From Delphinus delphis (Eukaryota > Chordata > Mammalia > Artiodactyla > Delphinidae): 64,000 nucleotides of DNA. The number at the start of each line of letters is the position of its first letter. Within the stretch, counting starts at the first letter, position 1. The stretch lies in contig NC_082684.1 of assembly GCF_949987515.2 (NCBI RefSeq), positions 46,590,006-46,654,005 of the forward strand, given 5' to 3'. The position numbers were made by a program, and so were the translations under genes. A model generated the notes under the pieces. The model made no database searches. It was not told where the DNA came from and worked only from the letters and a program-made list of their open reading frames with translations. Shown here in pieces: positions 24,976 to 36,774 of this stretch.

Positions 24976-25159
24976 CAGGGTTGCCAGAATCAGCAAATAA
25001 AAATACAGGAACCCCAGTTAACTCTGAATTGCAGATACACCAAACAGGTTTTTTTTGTTTTTTGTTTTTCTGTATAAGTGCTATAAGTATGTCCCATTAT
25101 TCATGGTGCATCTGCAAGTCAGATTTACCTGGGTATCCTGTATTTTATCTGGCAACCTA
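24976..25159. mobile_element. Palindromic MITE-like DNA transposon fossil
   Basis: CAGGGTTGCCAGAATCAGCA followed by ATAAAAATACAGG at one end is mirrored by CCTGTATTTTATCTGGCAAC at the other. A CTATAAGTATGTCCCATTAT core sits in the middle. This is the layout of a non-autonomous palindromic DNA element (MER53-like by recollection). Flanking duplication is not clear. Confidence 0.6.
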
Positions 25160-26890
25160 CACGAGGGTGATAAAAAAACACAGGCCCTTCCTTCCTGGAG
25201 CCAACATTTCAGTGAAGGATATCAAGAACTAAGAAAGGTAAACATGTTGAACTTTTTATTTTAAAAAATGTGTTCTTTATACATTTCACCAAGATTCACC
25301 AGTTCTTAACCTTTGTCACCTTACATATGACAACCATTTGAGAATAAGTTGCAGACATCATGTCCCTTCACCCCTAAAGACTTCAGCATGCATCTCTTAA
25401 TAATAAGGACATTTTCTGATGTGACCAAGGCATAAAGATAATATTAAGAAGATTTAAAATTGATATAGTATTATCCTCTATAGTAGATAGAGCCCACATT
25501 TAAATTTCACCAATTGTCCTAATACTGTCCTTCACAGCAATATTTATTTTCCCAATCCAGGATCCAATCCAGAGCCCCATGTTGCATTTCGTTGTCATCT
25601 CTTTGTAGCTTCCTTTACCCTGGAACTGTTCCTTAGCTAACACAGTAATCGCAACCCAATGTGCTAAGTGCCAAGCTGGTCATGTGCAGAGGGGGATGTG
25701 GGAGCACCGGGGACGGCAAGTCACCTCCTGCTTTGTCTTCACACAGACACACACATCTGCTCTATCCAAGGACTGAGAAGCTCATGAACACCACTCACCA
25801 TTTGACTTCCTGTGGAGTTCAACAAAACACTCCAGCATTTCCTATTTTAACTCTGGGAATCCTTCTCTCAATGAAAAGGGGGGAGCATCTTAAAGAAAAC
25901 CAACAGCAGCGCCAGTAGCAGCAATTCTTGTCCAGATTATTCCTACCGAAAATACTGCCAACTAAACCTATATGCACCACGGTGATTTTCGTGTAACTCA
26001 TCAGCACCTTAATATCAGAATCACACACGAAATCCAACTTTGATCTAACAGCTCACAGTTTCAATATTTTAACTGTGCTCAGATCATCTGCAACTACCAC
26101 AATAATCTGGAAAATTTGCTAACACTGAAATTCTGCCACTGAAAGAAAAATGTGAGAACAGCAAGTTTTGTTTAAAAAAAACAACAAACAAGAACAACGG
26201 CAAAAGACTGTTCTCCTTTTCCAACTAACGCTTGTTCAGTGAAAGGTAAAGGTGAAGATAATATTAAAGAATAAAAAGCAGAGCGTAATTATTTTCTTGT
26301 TTCGCTGAGGTGTACAAAAATACTCAAAGGTTTCCCACTGCATGTTTTAAGTTGGATAATAACTTTTATGAAAAAGTTACCTCTTTAATAATAAAGCTTA
26401 AATAAAAACTTAACTATCACAAGTTTTTAAAGAGTCCAGACCTGCCCATTAATGTACGGAATCCCTGTGGCATGCTTTCAATGGCTCTATGAACTCTCGT
26501 ACCAGAATATTTGCAGGCAGGGGTATAGTGGTCACCACACAGCATTTCATGTAAATTTCCCCCAAAAGAAATTCTTTAGCACTGACGTCTGAAGTCCTTC
26601 AAACTGGAAGAGAGTGCACTCAATTAAAAGGATAAAAGTGGACACAAATCGAACTTTGACAAGTTACAGCCAGGCCAGCCTGTGCGGACTCCGGGCCATT
26701 AGCTACAAGTCCCAGTTGAATCATCAGATCCAGGCCTTGGTCCAGGCCCAGAGGTGGCTGGTATTCATTACTAGAACTGTGCGTTTATTTCAGCTCTTGC
26801 TAACAAGCAGAAGTTCTGAAAAAGAACCCATGGTTATCTTTTCCTGGACCTCTTAAACACCCACATTCCCGAACTTTTTATCCCATTGTT
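25160..26890. other. Intronic DNA with an unassigned old repeat
   Basis: About 25,300-25,640 (GAGAATAAGTTGCAGACATC, CCCTAAAGACTTCAGCATGC, TTGCATTTCGTTGTCATCTC) looks like a known old interspersed repeat, probably LINE-related. I cannot assign the family. No gene is seen in the rest. Confidence 0.4.
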
Positions 26891-26924
26891 TCAGTTGGTC
26901 ATTTGAAAATAATGTCATCCTGCA

Positions 26925-27110
26925 TTTATACGACATGATTCAGCTTACAAAGTACTTTACACATAGGTGATCTCACCTCATCCTGGTAACAGCCCTGTGA
27001 CTCTTGTAGAGGTAACTCCATTTCACAGATGAGGAAACTGAGGCTCAGAGAGTTTAAATCATTTTCACACAGTGATACATTTCTAAGTGATGATGCTAAG
27101 CTCACCCACG
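26925..27110 (-). repeat. MIR SINE (minus orientation)
   Basis: CTTACAAAGTACTTTACACA, GATCTCACCTCATCCTGGTA, TTTCACAGATGAGGAAACTG and AGGCTCAGAGAGTTTAAATC match reverse-complement MIR closely. Confidence 0.82.
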
Positions 27111-29213
27111 TCTTCTGTAAGGGACTGAAAAGTAACACATCTATTTCTCTCATCTGGCCTTTATCACATACCTGTTGGTAACAGCACTAGGATTATCATC
27201 TTGTCCTGTTTTATTACTCAGTCTTTATGCAGTTAGGTTTTTCTCACATCCAAGATGTAAGCCCCGTCTGGACAAGAGCCATGAGTTAAATTTCTTTGTA
27301 TTCACTCATCCATTCTTTCAACAAAAATATACCAAAACCACTTGAGTCCAGGCACAATATTCAGTGCTGGAGGACAAAAGTGACTAAGACACAGACTAGT
27401 CTGGAAGATGAACAATGACAAGGTCTTGCGACAGATGCTGTAAAGGAGGTGCCTGCAGAGTGCCAGCGAGCCCTGAGGGGTCAGGGGACGTTCTCAGGAG
27501 GAGTCTCAGCTACTCCACCACACCGCCATGCAAAGGAACGGCTTCACCAGCCAGTGAATGAAATCCCTCCCGTAGGGGCCATAGGGCAGTCATGAACGAC
27601 ACCCAGTTCTCTGCTGGGATTGAGGGCAACTCCAGTGGCTGAGTCAGATCCTGCGTAAACCAAGAGGACATTACTGGAACTGTGATTAAAACATGCCAAA
27701 ATAAAGCCAAACCTTCCTACGCTATAGCTCTCTGTCATTTCAGAATATGAGTGCTAATCATTCTCCAGTGAAAACAAATCTGTGCTTTATTGTGGGTAAA
27801 GAAACAAAAAAGGGGGGAGGGGGTTCTGGAAACAACTTCGAGGAAGGAGACCATCCTGATGAACGCTTTGACAATCAGGTAAACAGAACATCTCCCATGC
27901 CCAGCACAGTCATTCAATGTGGTGACCATGGTGGCCGAGTCAACCATGCGAAAGTTGTGGGAGATCAAGGTCTAGGACATAGATGGCCGAGAAGCAACTG
28001 GGTGTAACACCAGCCCTTCCCTACTAGCAGGTACCCTTAGTGGATCTCAGTCTTCTCAAATCTTCAAAAGAGGGGCTAGAGTAGACAAGGCCTCTTCCAC
28101 CTCCTTAATTTTTATGCTGCTAGAAAATGACATAAGTAGAATTCACTCTTAGACCAACTATATGTTCTCCTAAACTAATCTTCAGAAATTTTCCACCATT
28201 TACAAACAACGGGAGAGCTTGTTTTAATTTACAGCCCTCAAGTTGGTGCTTTGCCCAATTCCAAATCCTAAGGAGATCCTGACCCAGGATCATCAATTGC
28301 TAGTTTGTCAAAGTCAAGGATACCACGAGCTATTAGATAACACATTCCTCATTCTTTCCTCTCTGCAGCTTGCTCGAGCCTGTTTCCTTCACCAAGTCCT
28401 GCCTGTTCAGGCAGAGGCGGCAGAAGCCTCCTGTCCCATGAATCTCCCTAACAGGAAGGGAAATGTTTGAATCAATGCTTTTCACTTAATTTTTTTTTAA
28501 TGCCAGAGGAAAAAAGAAGCCAAGCCATGTCAAGCTACATAGGATTAAAATGTGATCAATAAGAGGGACATTAAAATAGACAAGCTGAAAAGAATTCTTC
28601 CAAGATTGAATTTATAAAATGTTATTCAAACTACCATTAAATATCCTTAAGTACTTTTCTTTTAAACACCAACATTTTATTTACCCAAGAACTGGAAGAG
28701 ATCTGCAGCATTCTACAGTGACGAAGATTCAATAGGGGCTTTAGATCACAAACACCTCGGTGACCTCAGCACATTTACAACCACTCTCAACCTAAGTTTC
28801 CTCATCTGTAAAATGGAGACAATACATAGTTTCTATTATATACACAGTATTTATTATACTACTTTGTATTATGCACATACTATTATACTATTTGCATTAT
28901 TTACATAGTATTATGCTACCTTACTTTATATACACATATATAATATATACACACAAAATACATAATTCAGAAACCAGTTATTAATAACGTACTATGTGCT
29001 AGACTCTAGGTAATAATAAGCACATTATCTAATTATTGCAATATATTGCATTAACTTTTACAACCATTAGTTCTGCCTCTTCGTATCACTCATCTATTCA
29101 ATAATTGAAGATAGTTGTGTGTGTGTAGCTATCTGCACAGTGCCCGACACTACAAAATGCTAAAAAAGGGGGGAGGGGAGAAAAGGTATCTATTACCATA
29201 TATAAAGAAGATC
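27111..29213. other. Intronic DNA; minor old repeat fragments
   Basis: About 27,170-27,480 looks like diverged L2-type or related old repeat text (AAGATGTAAGCCCCGTCTGG; TTCAGTGCTGGAGGACAAAA). About 28,735-28,830 (CTAAGTTTCCTCATCTGTAA, AATGGAGACAATACATAGT) is a MIR fragment in plus orientation. About 28,840-28,980 is degenerate AT-rich repetitive sequence. No gene is seen. Confidence 0.5.
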
Positions 29214-29228
29214 CTATAGTCACTTTTA

Positions 29229-29350
29229 TTTATTTATTTTTTGGCCGTGCCACGTGGCTGGAAGGATCTCAGTTCCCCGACCAGGGATTGAACCAGGGCC
29301 AAGGCAGTGAAAACCCAGAATCCTAACCACTAGGACACCAGGGAACTCCC
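29229..29350 (-). mobile_element. Short tRNA(Glu)-derived SINE
   Basis: On the minus strand: GGGAGTTCCCTGGTGTCCTA head, GGTTCAATCCCTGG B-box region, ending GGCACGGCCAAAAAATAAAT. Target-site duplication CTATAGTCACTTTTA is perfect over 15 bp at 29,214-29,228 and 29,351-29,365. Confidence 0.93.
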
Positions 29351-29365
29351 CTATAGTCACTTTTA

Positions 29366-30190
29366 GAACTACACAGAGGGAACAAAAAAGATTTGGAGAC
29401 ACAGATAGCAATTATGATTTACCTTTGCTAATAAATGACTGATACACTCAGAGATTATCACTGCCATTGTGTGACTCAAAAGAAACAAGATGGCATTCGG
29501 TTCGTTACATCTCTTCTTAAATGTGGTGGCCCTAGTCTTCATGGTGACTTAGCATCACCACACTGCCTACTTCAAAAAAAGCACAGAAAATCACGCTACT
29601 TTGTATTTCCTAAACAAAGTGCCACAAATCTGTAGCCCAAACAGGCTAAGAAGCACAGGAAGAATACGCTGGAAATAATTTGAAGAAGACTTTTAAGACC
29701 CGCCCTTATGTATTCACTCCTTCATTCATTTATTCATATTCTCTCTCTCGTTCTTTCTCCTCTGCTCTGGACAGTTCTGGATAAGTTTTATCTTTATTCC
29801 TGATTCACAGAAATCATAGAATCTTAAGGTTAGAAGGGACTTTGGAGGTCACGCTTCTTTCCTAGAGAAATACATACTGTCTCCCTGCAGTGGAGAAGCA
29901 CATGGAGGCGTTCTGAGGCCGAGCTGCTTGTTTCCTCCCTGACCAACAGAAAAATGACAGCTCCTACCTCATCTCAAAGGGGTGCTGGGATGAATATACA
30001 CAAATGATAATGTATGCAAAGAATTCAGTAAGGTGCCTGGCACAGAGCAGGTGCTCAAGAAATAGGGGCCAACCTTAATTTAGAAGTTATTCTGTGCCCT
30101 GCATGATGTTGAATGCTTGTCCACCTCTGGTGAAACTCAAGCCTCTGCCTCCTAAAGCAGCTGTGCCGTTGTTTGGGAACTCTCACCATT
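29366..30190. other. Intronic DNA; MIR fragment
   Basis: About 29,945-30,065 (CTCCTACCTCATCTCAAAGG, GGTGCCTGGCACAGAGCAGG, TGCTCAAGAAATAGG) is the 3' half of a MIR in plus orientation. Nothing else is recognised. Confidence 0.55.
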
Positions 30191-30197
30191 GCCAGGT

Positions 30198-30418
30198 GTT
30201 TTTTTTTTGTTTTTTTTTTTTTTTTGCGGTTCGCGGGCCTCTCACTGTTGGGGCCTCTCCTGTTGCAGAGCACAGGCTCCGGACACGCAGGCCCAGCGGC
30301 CATGGTTCACGGGCCCAGCCACTCTGCGGCATGTGGGATCCTCCCGGACCGGGGCACGAACCCGTGTCCCCTACATCGGCAGGCGGACTCTCAACCACTG
30401 TGCCACCAAGGAAGCCCG
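30198..30418 (-). mobile_element. CHR-2-like SINE
   Basis: Minus-strand CHR-2-like SINE with a long T-run (poly(A) on its own strand, interrupted by one G) and CHR head GGGCTTCCTTGGTGGCACAG. Target-site duplication GCCAGGT is at about 30,191-30,197 and 30,418-30,424. Confidence 0.95.
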
Positions 30419-30424
30419 CCAGGT

Positions 30425-31684
30425 TTTTCTTTACTTTGAGCTAAATGAGCTTTGGCTTCCACACACCGCCCTCTACACAGATATGGAATGGAACCCCTCA
30501 ACTCCAAGCTAACTTTTCAGGGAACCAATGACAGTTGTCCTGTTCTCTGCTCATTTTTTTTTCCAGCCTGAATGTTCCCCCTGGTTCTCAAGTGCCTCAC
30601 CATCCTCCTCCTGCCAGCCACATCCTGACTCATTCATCTTCCTCAAAGTGTGCAGCTCCTCAGAACTGCACCCCACACTCCAGGTACAGGCTGGTTTGCC
30701 AAGAAGACCTGTTCTGAATAAAATATTATTATACATTGCATTGTATATACAATGTATTGTTAAAAGCTTAGCGGCTTGGGGGGCAACCCCCTTGTGACAT
30801 TATTCATACTGAGTTCTAAGTCCACTAAAAGCCCCAAATCCTTTCCGTGCACACTACTAATAAGCCATGTCTCCCCCAGAGGAGGTCTAGGGGATGCAAA
30901 TGTAGAGGTTGCACTTTTAGTGGTTTAATAGTCATCTTGTTATATTGAAATATTTTGGATCATGATTCTGTCATCAAGCTCTCAGCTGTCCCTCTGGGTT
31001 CACACACAGATTTGATAATTACACCTTCTCAGTCCAGTTTACACCCCATTCCTTGCCGTGGCCACCAGCTTCAGGCAGGGGAAACCTGACAGCACCCCAC
31101 CTCCATCATGCCACTTCTCTCTAGCTCTCTGCCTTGGGGCTTCTCCAACACCATGCCTGGGACACTGTGGAAAGGAGCAGCACGTGCCCATGTGCAAACC
31201 TGGAAGTACAGGGACTTAGCACCCTGGGGCAACCCTTGACTAAGAGGAGAGGGGAACCCGTGGATAAATGCCCACCGTGTCTATCCCTTCTGAGGCACAG
31301 TCTGCATGGCCCCTCAGAGGGTCCCATGGGACTGAGCCCCAGTGCCCATGACAGTGACCAGTTCAACCACATCGGCTTGTGTTGGCCTCCCCTCCTTCCC
31401 TGTGTCTCTCCTCCCCAGCCCCCTTTCCTCTTCCTCAGGATCACTGCCAAAAATAAACCGCCTGCACGCCAGCCCTTGCCTCACGCTCTGCTTTCTTGGG
31501 GACCCCAGGCTAAGTCGCAGTCAACATGAATAATGATGTAGGACGTGTGAGCCCCAAGGCACAGCACCAAAGACCTCCCTTAAGGCTGACAGCGGCAGAA
31601 GTCACTCTAACGCCACCCAGCCCTCTTACGGGTGGGTGACTCTCCCCCAGCCCTCCCATGTCTCTATTTTACTCATCAAGAAAT
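30425..31684. other. Intronic DNA, no gene recognised
   Basis: Contains a perfect 16-bp palindrome at 30,739-30,754. Parts of 30,790-31,050 could be a very old CR1/L3-type LINE remnant, but I cannot support that. Open frames on both strands at 31,120-31,530 overlap and show no domains. Confidence 0.45.
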
Positions 31685-31692
31685 AAGAGGCT

Positions 31693-31898
31693 GGGCTTCC
31701 CTGGTGGTGCAGTGGTTGAGAGTCCGCCTGCCAATGCAGGGGACACGGGCTTGTGCCCCGGTCCGGGAAGATCCCACATGCCGCAGAGCAGCTGCGCCCG
31801 TGAGCCACGGCCGCTGAGCCTGCGTGTCCGGAGCCTGTGCTCCGCAACGGGAGAGGCCACAACAGTGAGAGGCCCGCGTACCGCAAAAAAAAAAAAAG
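31693..31898 (+). mobile_element. CHR-2-like SINE
   Basis: Full-length, close to consensus, with a short poly(A). Target-site duplication AAGAGGCT is at 31,685-31,692 and 31,899-31,906. Confidence 0.95.
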
Positions 31899-31906
31899 AA
31901 GAGGCT

Positions 31907-32978
31907 TTGTCAAAGGCTGTGCTGAAACTTATATATGGAATGCCTACCAGAATTCCTGTAATCTGCCCAGAATGCAGAAGACTCTCCGTAAATGTCAATG
32001 CTATCTCCCTTGCTTTCCTATTCCCCCATCAAAAGGGAAATGACATTAGTTCTCCATGACCCAGTCTTCCCATTCTTAGGAAAACCAGGCTGCTTCCTAC
32101 TTCCTCATCCAAATGCTCATATATCAAGTTTCAGATACTCTCCTGGTAGCTTGCACAGGATCACTGTTGACCTCGCATATCCTTACAAGGGACAGAACTT
32201 ACTTTTTCCCTCCTTTTTGCCTTCTCAGAGACATCATTATTTATGGAGGCTTCTGATGGTGCCTCTAGTATTCCTTCACAACTCTTGAGAAATTCAAAAG
32301 TGGTTTCGCATCGCCATTCTAGTCACGTATTTAAATCACATATTTGGTGCACATACTCACTCAGATATAAACGTATACAATGAAAGCACGTATTCTATAT
32401 GTATTTGTGCTGCACACACACACTTGAATTCTACTGACAAATCAGGATAAGCTGCTTCAGAAGTTCCTATGTTGCATTTTATGGGAGGACGCTGGGGAAG
32501 TAGGAAGAGATCTCTCCCATCCGGTCTCTGGAGTTAACATTCCTGCTCTTACCAGCTCAACTTTACAGTCCATAGCGTCAGCACACCACACACACACACA
32601 GAAATCTTTCCTGGAACCTCATTTTCCATGGGACACTGATCATTAGAATGCCTGGAAATTCCAGCAGGGGCAAGGCCAAAAATCTTGGGAAATGCTACAA
32701 CATAGCCCAGATCTGCCTTCCTCAATCCCAGCCTCCATTCAGGCTGTGACGATCTCCAAGCCTGGGGAAATCACAGAGATTTCAAACTTTTCTCCTTGGA
32801 AAGTTAGTGTTGGGGGGTGGAGATAGGGTTTGGTGGGAGGGGGACCATCCACTTACCATAAGCTTTCATCTAAGTTTTCATTTGCAAACAAAGACCTTGC
32901 GATACTCATCCATGAAACTTGAAAGCCAATGCACCAATTACCTCCAAATGACCTTCCACCTCTAATAGCCTATGATCT
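31907..32978. other. Intronic DNA, no gene recognised
   Basis: Unique-looking sequence with a short CA run near 32,588. Nothing else supportable. Confidence 0.5.
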
Positions 32979-33140
32979 TTCTACTCAAAGTGTGGTCCGC
33001 AGACCTGCAGCAGCAGCATCCCCTGGGAGTTGATTAGAAATGCAGGAACTCTGGGCCTCCCACAGGCCTCCTCAATAAGAATTTTCGGTTTAACAAGATC
33101 CCCAAGCGATCTGTATGCATATTAAATTTTGAAAACTAGT
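32979..33140 (-). mobile_element. MER5A-like hAT DNA transposon fossil
   Basis: CTACTCAAAGTGTGGTCCGC, AGCAGCAGCATCCCCTGGGA, TTGATTAGAAATGCAGGAAC and TTAAATTTTGAAAACTAG follow the reverse complement of MER5A end to end. Confidence 0.75.
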
Positions 33141-33169
33141 TTAAGACACTTTTATCTTTTTCTGTAAGT

Positions 33170-33398
33170 CAGCGGTCCCCAGCCTTTTTGGCACCAGGGA
33201 CCGGTTTCGTGGAAGATCCACAGACGGGGTTGGGGGAGGGGAGGTGGGGGGGGAATGGCTCAGGCGGTAATGCGAGCGATGGGGAGCGGCAGATGAAGCT
33301 TCACTGGCTCGCCCTCCGCTCACCTCCCGCTGTGCAGCCCGGTTCCTAACAGACCTCAGACTGGTATCAGTCCGAGGCCCAGGGGTTGGGGATCCCTG
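33170..33398. mobile_element. Non-autonomous hAT-type DNA transposon with 8-bp TSD
   Basis: The ends are imperfect terminal inverted repeats: CAGCGGTCCCC at the left and, on the other strand, CAGGGATCCCC at the right. A perfect 8-bp target-site duplication CTGTAAGT lies at 33,162-33,169 and 33,399-33,406. An 8-bp duplication with CAG-starting ends is the hAT superfamily signature. The 229-bp body is GC-rich and non-coding, and the TIRs and body resemble a common mammalian MER element (GGCACCAGGGACCGGTTTCG). No transposase is present. Confidence 0.88.
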
Positions 33399-33499
33399 CT
33401 GTAAGTGTTTAACATGTTTCTTCTTAACACTAGTTCTAATCAAAGTAACATATGAAAGTATTCTACTAAAAGGAACCAAGAGAGAGAACTACTACTAAG

Positions 33500-33714
33500 T
33501 CTCATAATTTTTTTTTTTTTTTGCGGTACGCGGGCCTCTCACTGTTGTGGCCTCTCCCATTGCGGAGCACAAGCTCCGGACGCGCAGGCTCAGTGGCCAT
33601 GGCTCACGGGCCCAGCCGCTCCACGGCATGTGGGATCTTCCCAGACCGGGGCACGAACCCGTGTCCCCTGCATCGGCAGGCAGACTCTCAACCACTGCGC
33701 CACCAGGGAAGCCC
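33500..33714 (-). mobile_element. CHR-2-like SINE
   Basis: Minus-strand full-length copy. Target-site duplication TAAGTCTCATAATTT is at 33,496-33,510 and 33,715-33,729 (one mismatch). Confidence 0.95.
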
Positions 33715-33918
33715 TAAGTCTCATGATTTTAATGGGTAATTTTAGGGAAAAAAATTTGGCGTGAGCTGATATGCTGTTTTCCTCCTTTAAACATGTTAGA
33801 AATCAGAGGAGTGTTTGGATTGCTCCTTCTTCCATTCAAGAATTCATTCCTGATGGACAATATGCACCATGCTCCCCTCTTTCTAATGTACTCATACTCA
33901 TCTTTCAAAGACCCAGGA

Positions 33919-34207
33919 AGAACTTCCCTGGTGGCGCAGTGGTTAAGAATCCGCCTGCTAATGCAGGGGACACGGGTTCGAGCCCCGGTCCGCGAAGATC
34001 CCACATGCCCTGGAGCAACTAAGCCCGTGCACCACAACTACCGAGCCTGCGCTCTGGAGCCCGCGAGCCACAACTACTGAAGCCCACGGGCCTAGAGCCC
34101 GTGCTCCACAATGAAGAGTAGCCACCCCTCGCCACAACTAGAGAAAGTCTGCACACAGCAATGAAGACCCAACGCAGCCAAAAATAAATAAATTTATTTT
34201 TAAAAAG
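33919..34207 (+). mobile_element. CHR-1-like SINE (long form, internal deletion)
   Basis: CHR head ACTTCCCTGGTGGCGCAGTG, B-box GGTTCGAGCCC, CHR-1 body missing the AGAAGCCACCGCAATGAGAA segment seen in sister copies, then CCAAAAATAAATAAATTTAT. The flank is a G-run and no clear target duplication is seen. Confidence 0.92.
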
Positions 34208-34487
34208 GGGGGGGGGCTGGAAGCCTGCCCCTTACGTGGTCCAACAGACTCCCCCCTATATGTGTGGTTTTCTTGACAAAACTTTCATTAAAGTTACTAA
34301 AAAGGCAAGAATCTTGTAAGCTCTAAAGCACTTGCTGCAAATGACCCACTCAAGTTTACTTCTTCCATTCGTTACTTCTTGGACAACCCAACCCATCCTG
34401 TTCTCTTCCCTTCACTCAAGTCCAGTTTTGTTCTCTCACTGGAAACACAGCATTTAGCAACTTTTTACAGTCTAATTATTACACATA

Positions 34488-34958
34488 CAGATCATCCTTA
34501 GCTTACAACGGGGTTGCCTCCTGATAAACCCATTATGAGTTGAAAATGCATTTAATACACTTAACCCACCTAGCTTAGCCTTGCCCACTTAAATGTGCTC
34601 AAACACTTTCATTAGCCTACAATTGGGCAAAACCATCCAACACAAAGCCTGTTTTATAATAAAGTGTTGAATATCTCATGTAATTTATTGAATACTGTAC
34701 TGAAAGTGAAAAACAGAATGGTTATATGGGTCCCAAATGCTTCTAAGAGTATCGGTTGTTTTCCCTCGTGATTGTGTGGCTGACTGGGGGCTGCCACTGC
34801 CCAGCATCACAAGAGAGGACCGTGGGGCAGATTGCTAACCTGGGAGAAGATCAAAATTCAGAATTCCAGGAACGACTTCTACAGCACACATATCGCTTTT
34901 GGAATCGTAAAGTCAAAAAACTGTCTAATGCAAACTGCCGTAAGTCAGGGATCACCTG
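34488..34958. mobile_element. Tigger-like (TcMar) non-autonomous DNA transposon
   Basis: Terminal inverted repeats CAGATCATCCTTAGCTTAC (left) and, on the other strand, CAGGTGATCCCTGACTTAC (right) flank 471 bp. TA dinucleotides lie immediately outside both ends (34,486-34,487 and 34,959-34,960), the signature of Tc1/mariner-type transposition. Internal text such as TAATAAAGTGTTGAATATCT and CTGTACTGAAAGTGAAAAAC matches the MER2/Tigger group from memory. No transposase remains. Confidence 0.85.
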
Positions 34959-36301
34959 TATATATGTTGTTTTACCTCCACAACTCGAGTGTAAGCTCCT
35001 TGAGGGGAATCATCACACCTCCTTTGCCTTTGGACACAGCTCCCAGCTCTCGGCTGCAGGACTTGGTGAATTAATAAGTAGTGAGGAACTTGATCCCACA
35101 GTTTCTTACCAGATACTCTTCTCCAGGTACCACTTAACAGTCTTACTTATTGCATAAAAGAAACCACTGAATCGTTTGATTTTTTTCTCCCTGCTAAACC
35201 AAGACAAGGAAAACTGTATTAAAATGATGATACCTAGGTGAGAACAAAACCCTAGAACTAGCTTATGAGTTCCAAGGAGTGAAATGCTCCGACATATAAT
35301 AAAAGCAGCAGGTTCCTCTGAACTCCGGCTGGCTCCTGGAGTGCAGGCTTCAGAGCAAAGCCCAAGCCTTGACTAGCTAACCTTGAGAGAAAGCTTCGCT
35401 CCTCTTCTGAAAGTTCTGCTTTCCTTGGGAGATTCCTGCCTCAGGCGGCTTCCACAGAAGCAAAAAATAGCTCAGAGGAGACGTCTGATTCTGCATCTCA
35501 ATCTACGTGAACTGGATGAACTCAGTAATGCCTTGGAAGGAATGATTAGAAAAGATGGAAAGAAAGGAACAGGCTAAAAATTCAAAGTAGTAATTATATT
35601 TTTAAAAGAAAAAAAAGGATTTTTATGAGCACCACAGCTTTCCTAGCAAATGACTTACGTAAGTCACTTCCCTCGTGGATGAAAACCTCCAAATTTTCCT
35701 CAGGTCAAGGAGGAGAGTATTTTCTCTTCCGTGGTGTTGTCAATTCTTATTAGAATTAAGCTTCTGCAGGATATACTGGGGAGCTTTCAGTTACTTCTCA
35801 GCCCTTCTGACCCTCATTTCACTCTCAGTTTGTTTATTTATACATAAACAAACCAATTTGACTGCTATGTTTGTCTGCCTTCTACTTGCTTTGATGGGAC
35901 CTATTTATAACACGTACTCAGTTGCTAAAGCCTTTGAGCATCCAAGCTAAGCAACCAAATGCAATTTATTTGCAACAAAGATCACAAATGCCTGTGACCT
36001 GCTACCTGTCATCCCAGACCAACCCAAAGAAAATTACAACACCCAAAGTGAAAAGTGTTTCAGATATGAAGTCCCTAGATATTTCATTCCTCCAAATGAT
36101 TTCTTTTTTTCACATTCACCAACTGAAGGTAAAAAGTGTTGACAAGTTATTTGGGAAAACTGGGTCAGGGCTGTGTTTTTTAGGACTCAACATGATATAA
36201 AATAGAGTAATACAGCTAAAATATAGAAGGTGAGGCAAAGTAGACTCATATCTTTTCAGGTTCCAAGTCATCTTCAATCTCTTCCAGATAATCCTTGAAA
36301 T
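34959..36301. other. Intronic DNA, no gene recognised
   Basis: Unique-looking. The 91-codon plus-strand frame at 35,675-35,950 is hydrophobic but has no family resemblance and no splice or promoter context. Confidence 0.5.
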
Positions 36302-36317
36302 AAAAGATGCCCTATCA

Positions 36318-36648
36318 GGACTTCCCTGGTGGCGCAGTGGTTAAGAATCCGCCTGCCAATGCAGGGGACGTGGGTTCGAGCTCTGGTCCACGACATGCCA
36401 TGGAGCAAGTAAGCCCGTACGCCACAACTACTGAGCCTGTGCTCTAGAGCCCACGAGCCACAACTACTGAGCCCGCGTGCCACAACTACTGAAGCCCACG
36501 TGCCTAGAGCCCATGCTCCACAAGAGAAGCCACCGCAATGAGAAGCCTGAGCACCGCAATGAAGAGTAGCCCTCACTCACCACAACTAGAGAAAGCCCAC
36601 TCAGAGCAATGAAGACCCAACGCAACCAAAAATAAATAAAATTTTAAA
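36318..36648 (+). mobile_element. CHR-1-like SINE with internal duplication
   Basis: Long-form SINE with a perfect 16-bp target-site duplication AAAAGATGCCCTATCA at 36,302-36,317 and 36,649-36,664. The CACAACTACTGAGCC module occurs three times, one more than in the neighbouring long copies. Confidence 0.96.
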
Positions 36649-36774
36649 AAAAGATGCCCTATCATTTAGGAAAACATTATTTATATAAATTTCATATTAA
36701 TTAGAGGCAAATTTAAACCTGGGGGACAGAATAGGTCCTCACTGGATTGTTAACAAGTAGCTTCCAGCCAATAA

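Noticed and set aside
35675..35950. 91-codon hydrophobic plus-strand frame resembling a small membrane protein
   Set aside because: No start context, splice sites, family resemblance or conservation evidence; expected by chance in AT-rich intronic DNA.
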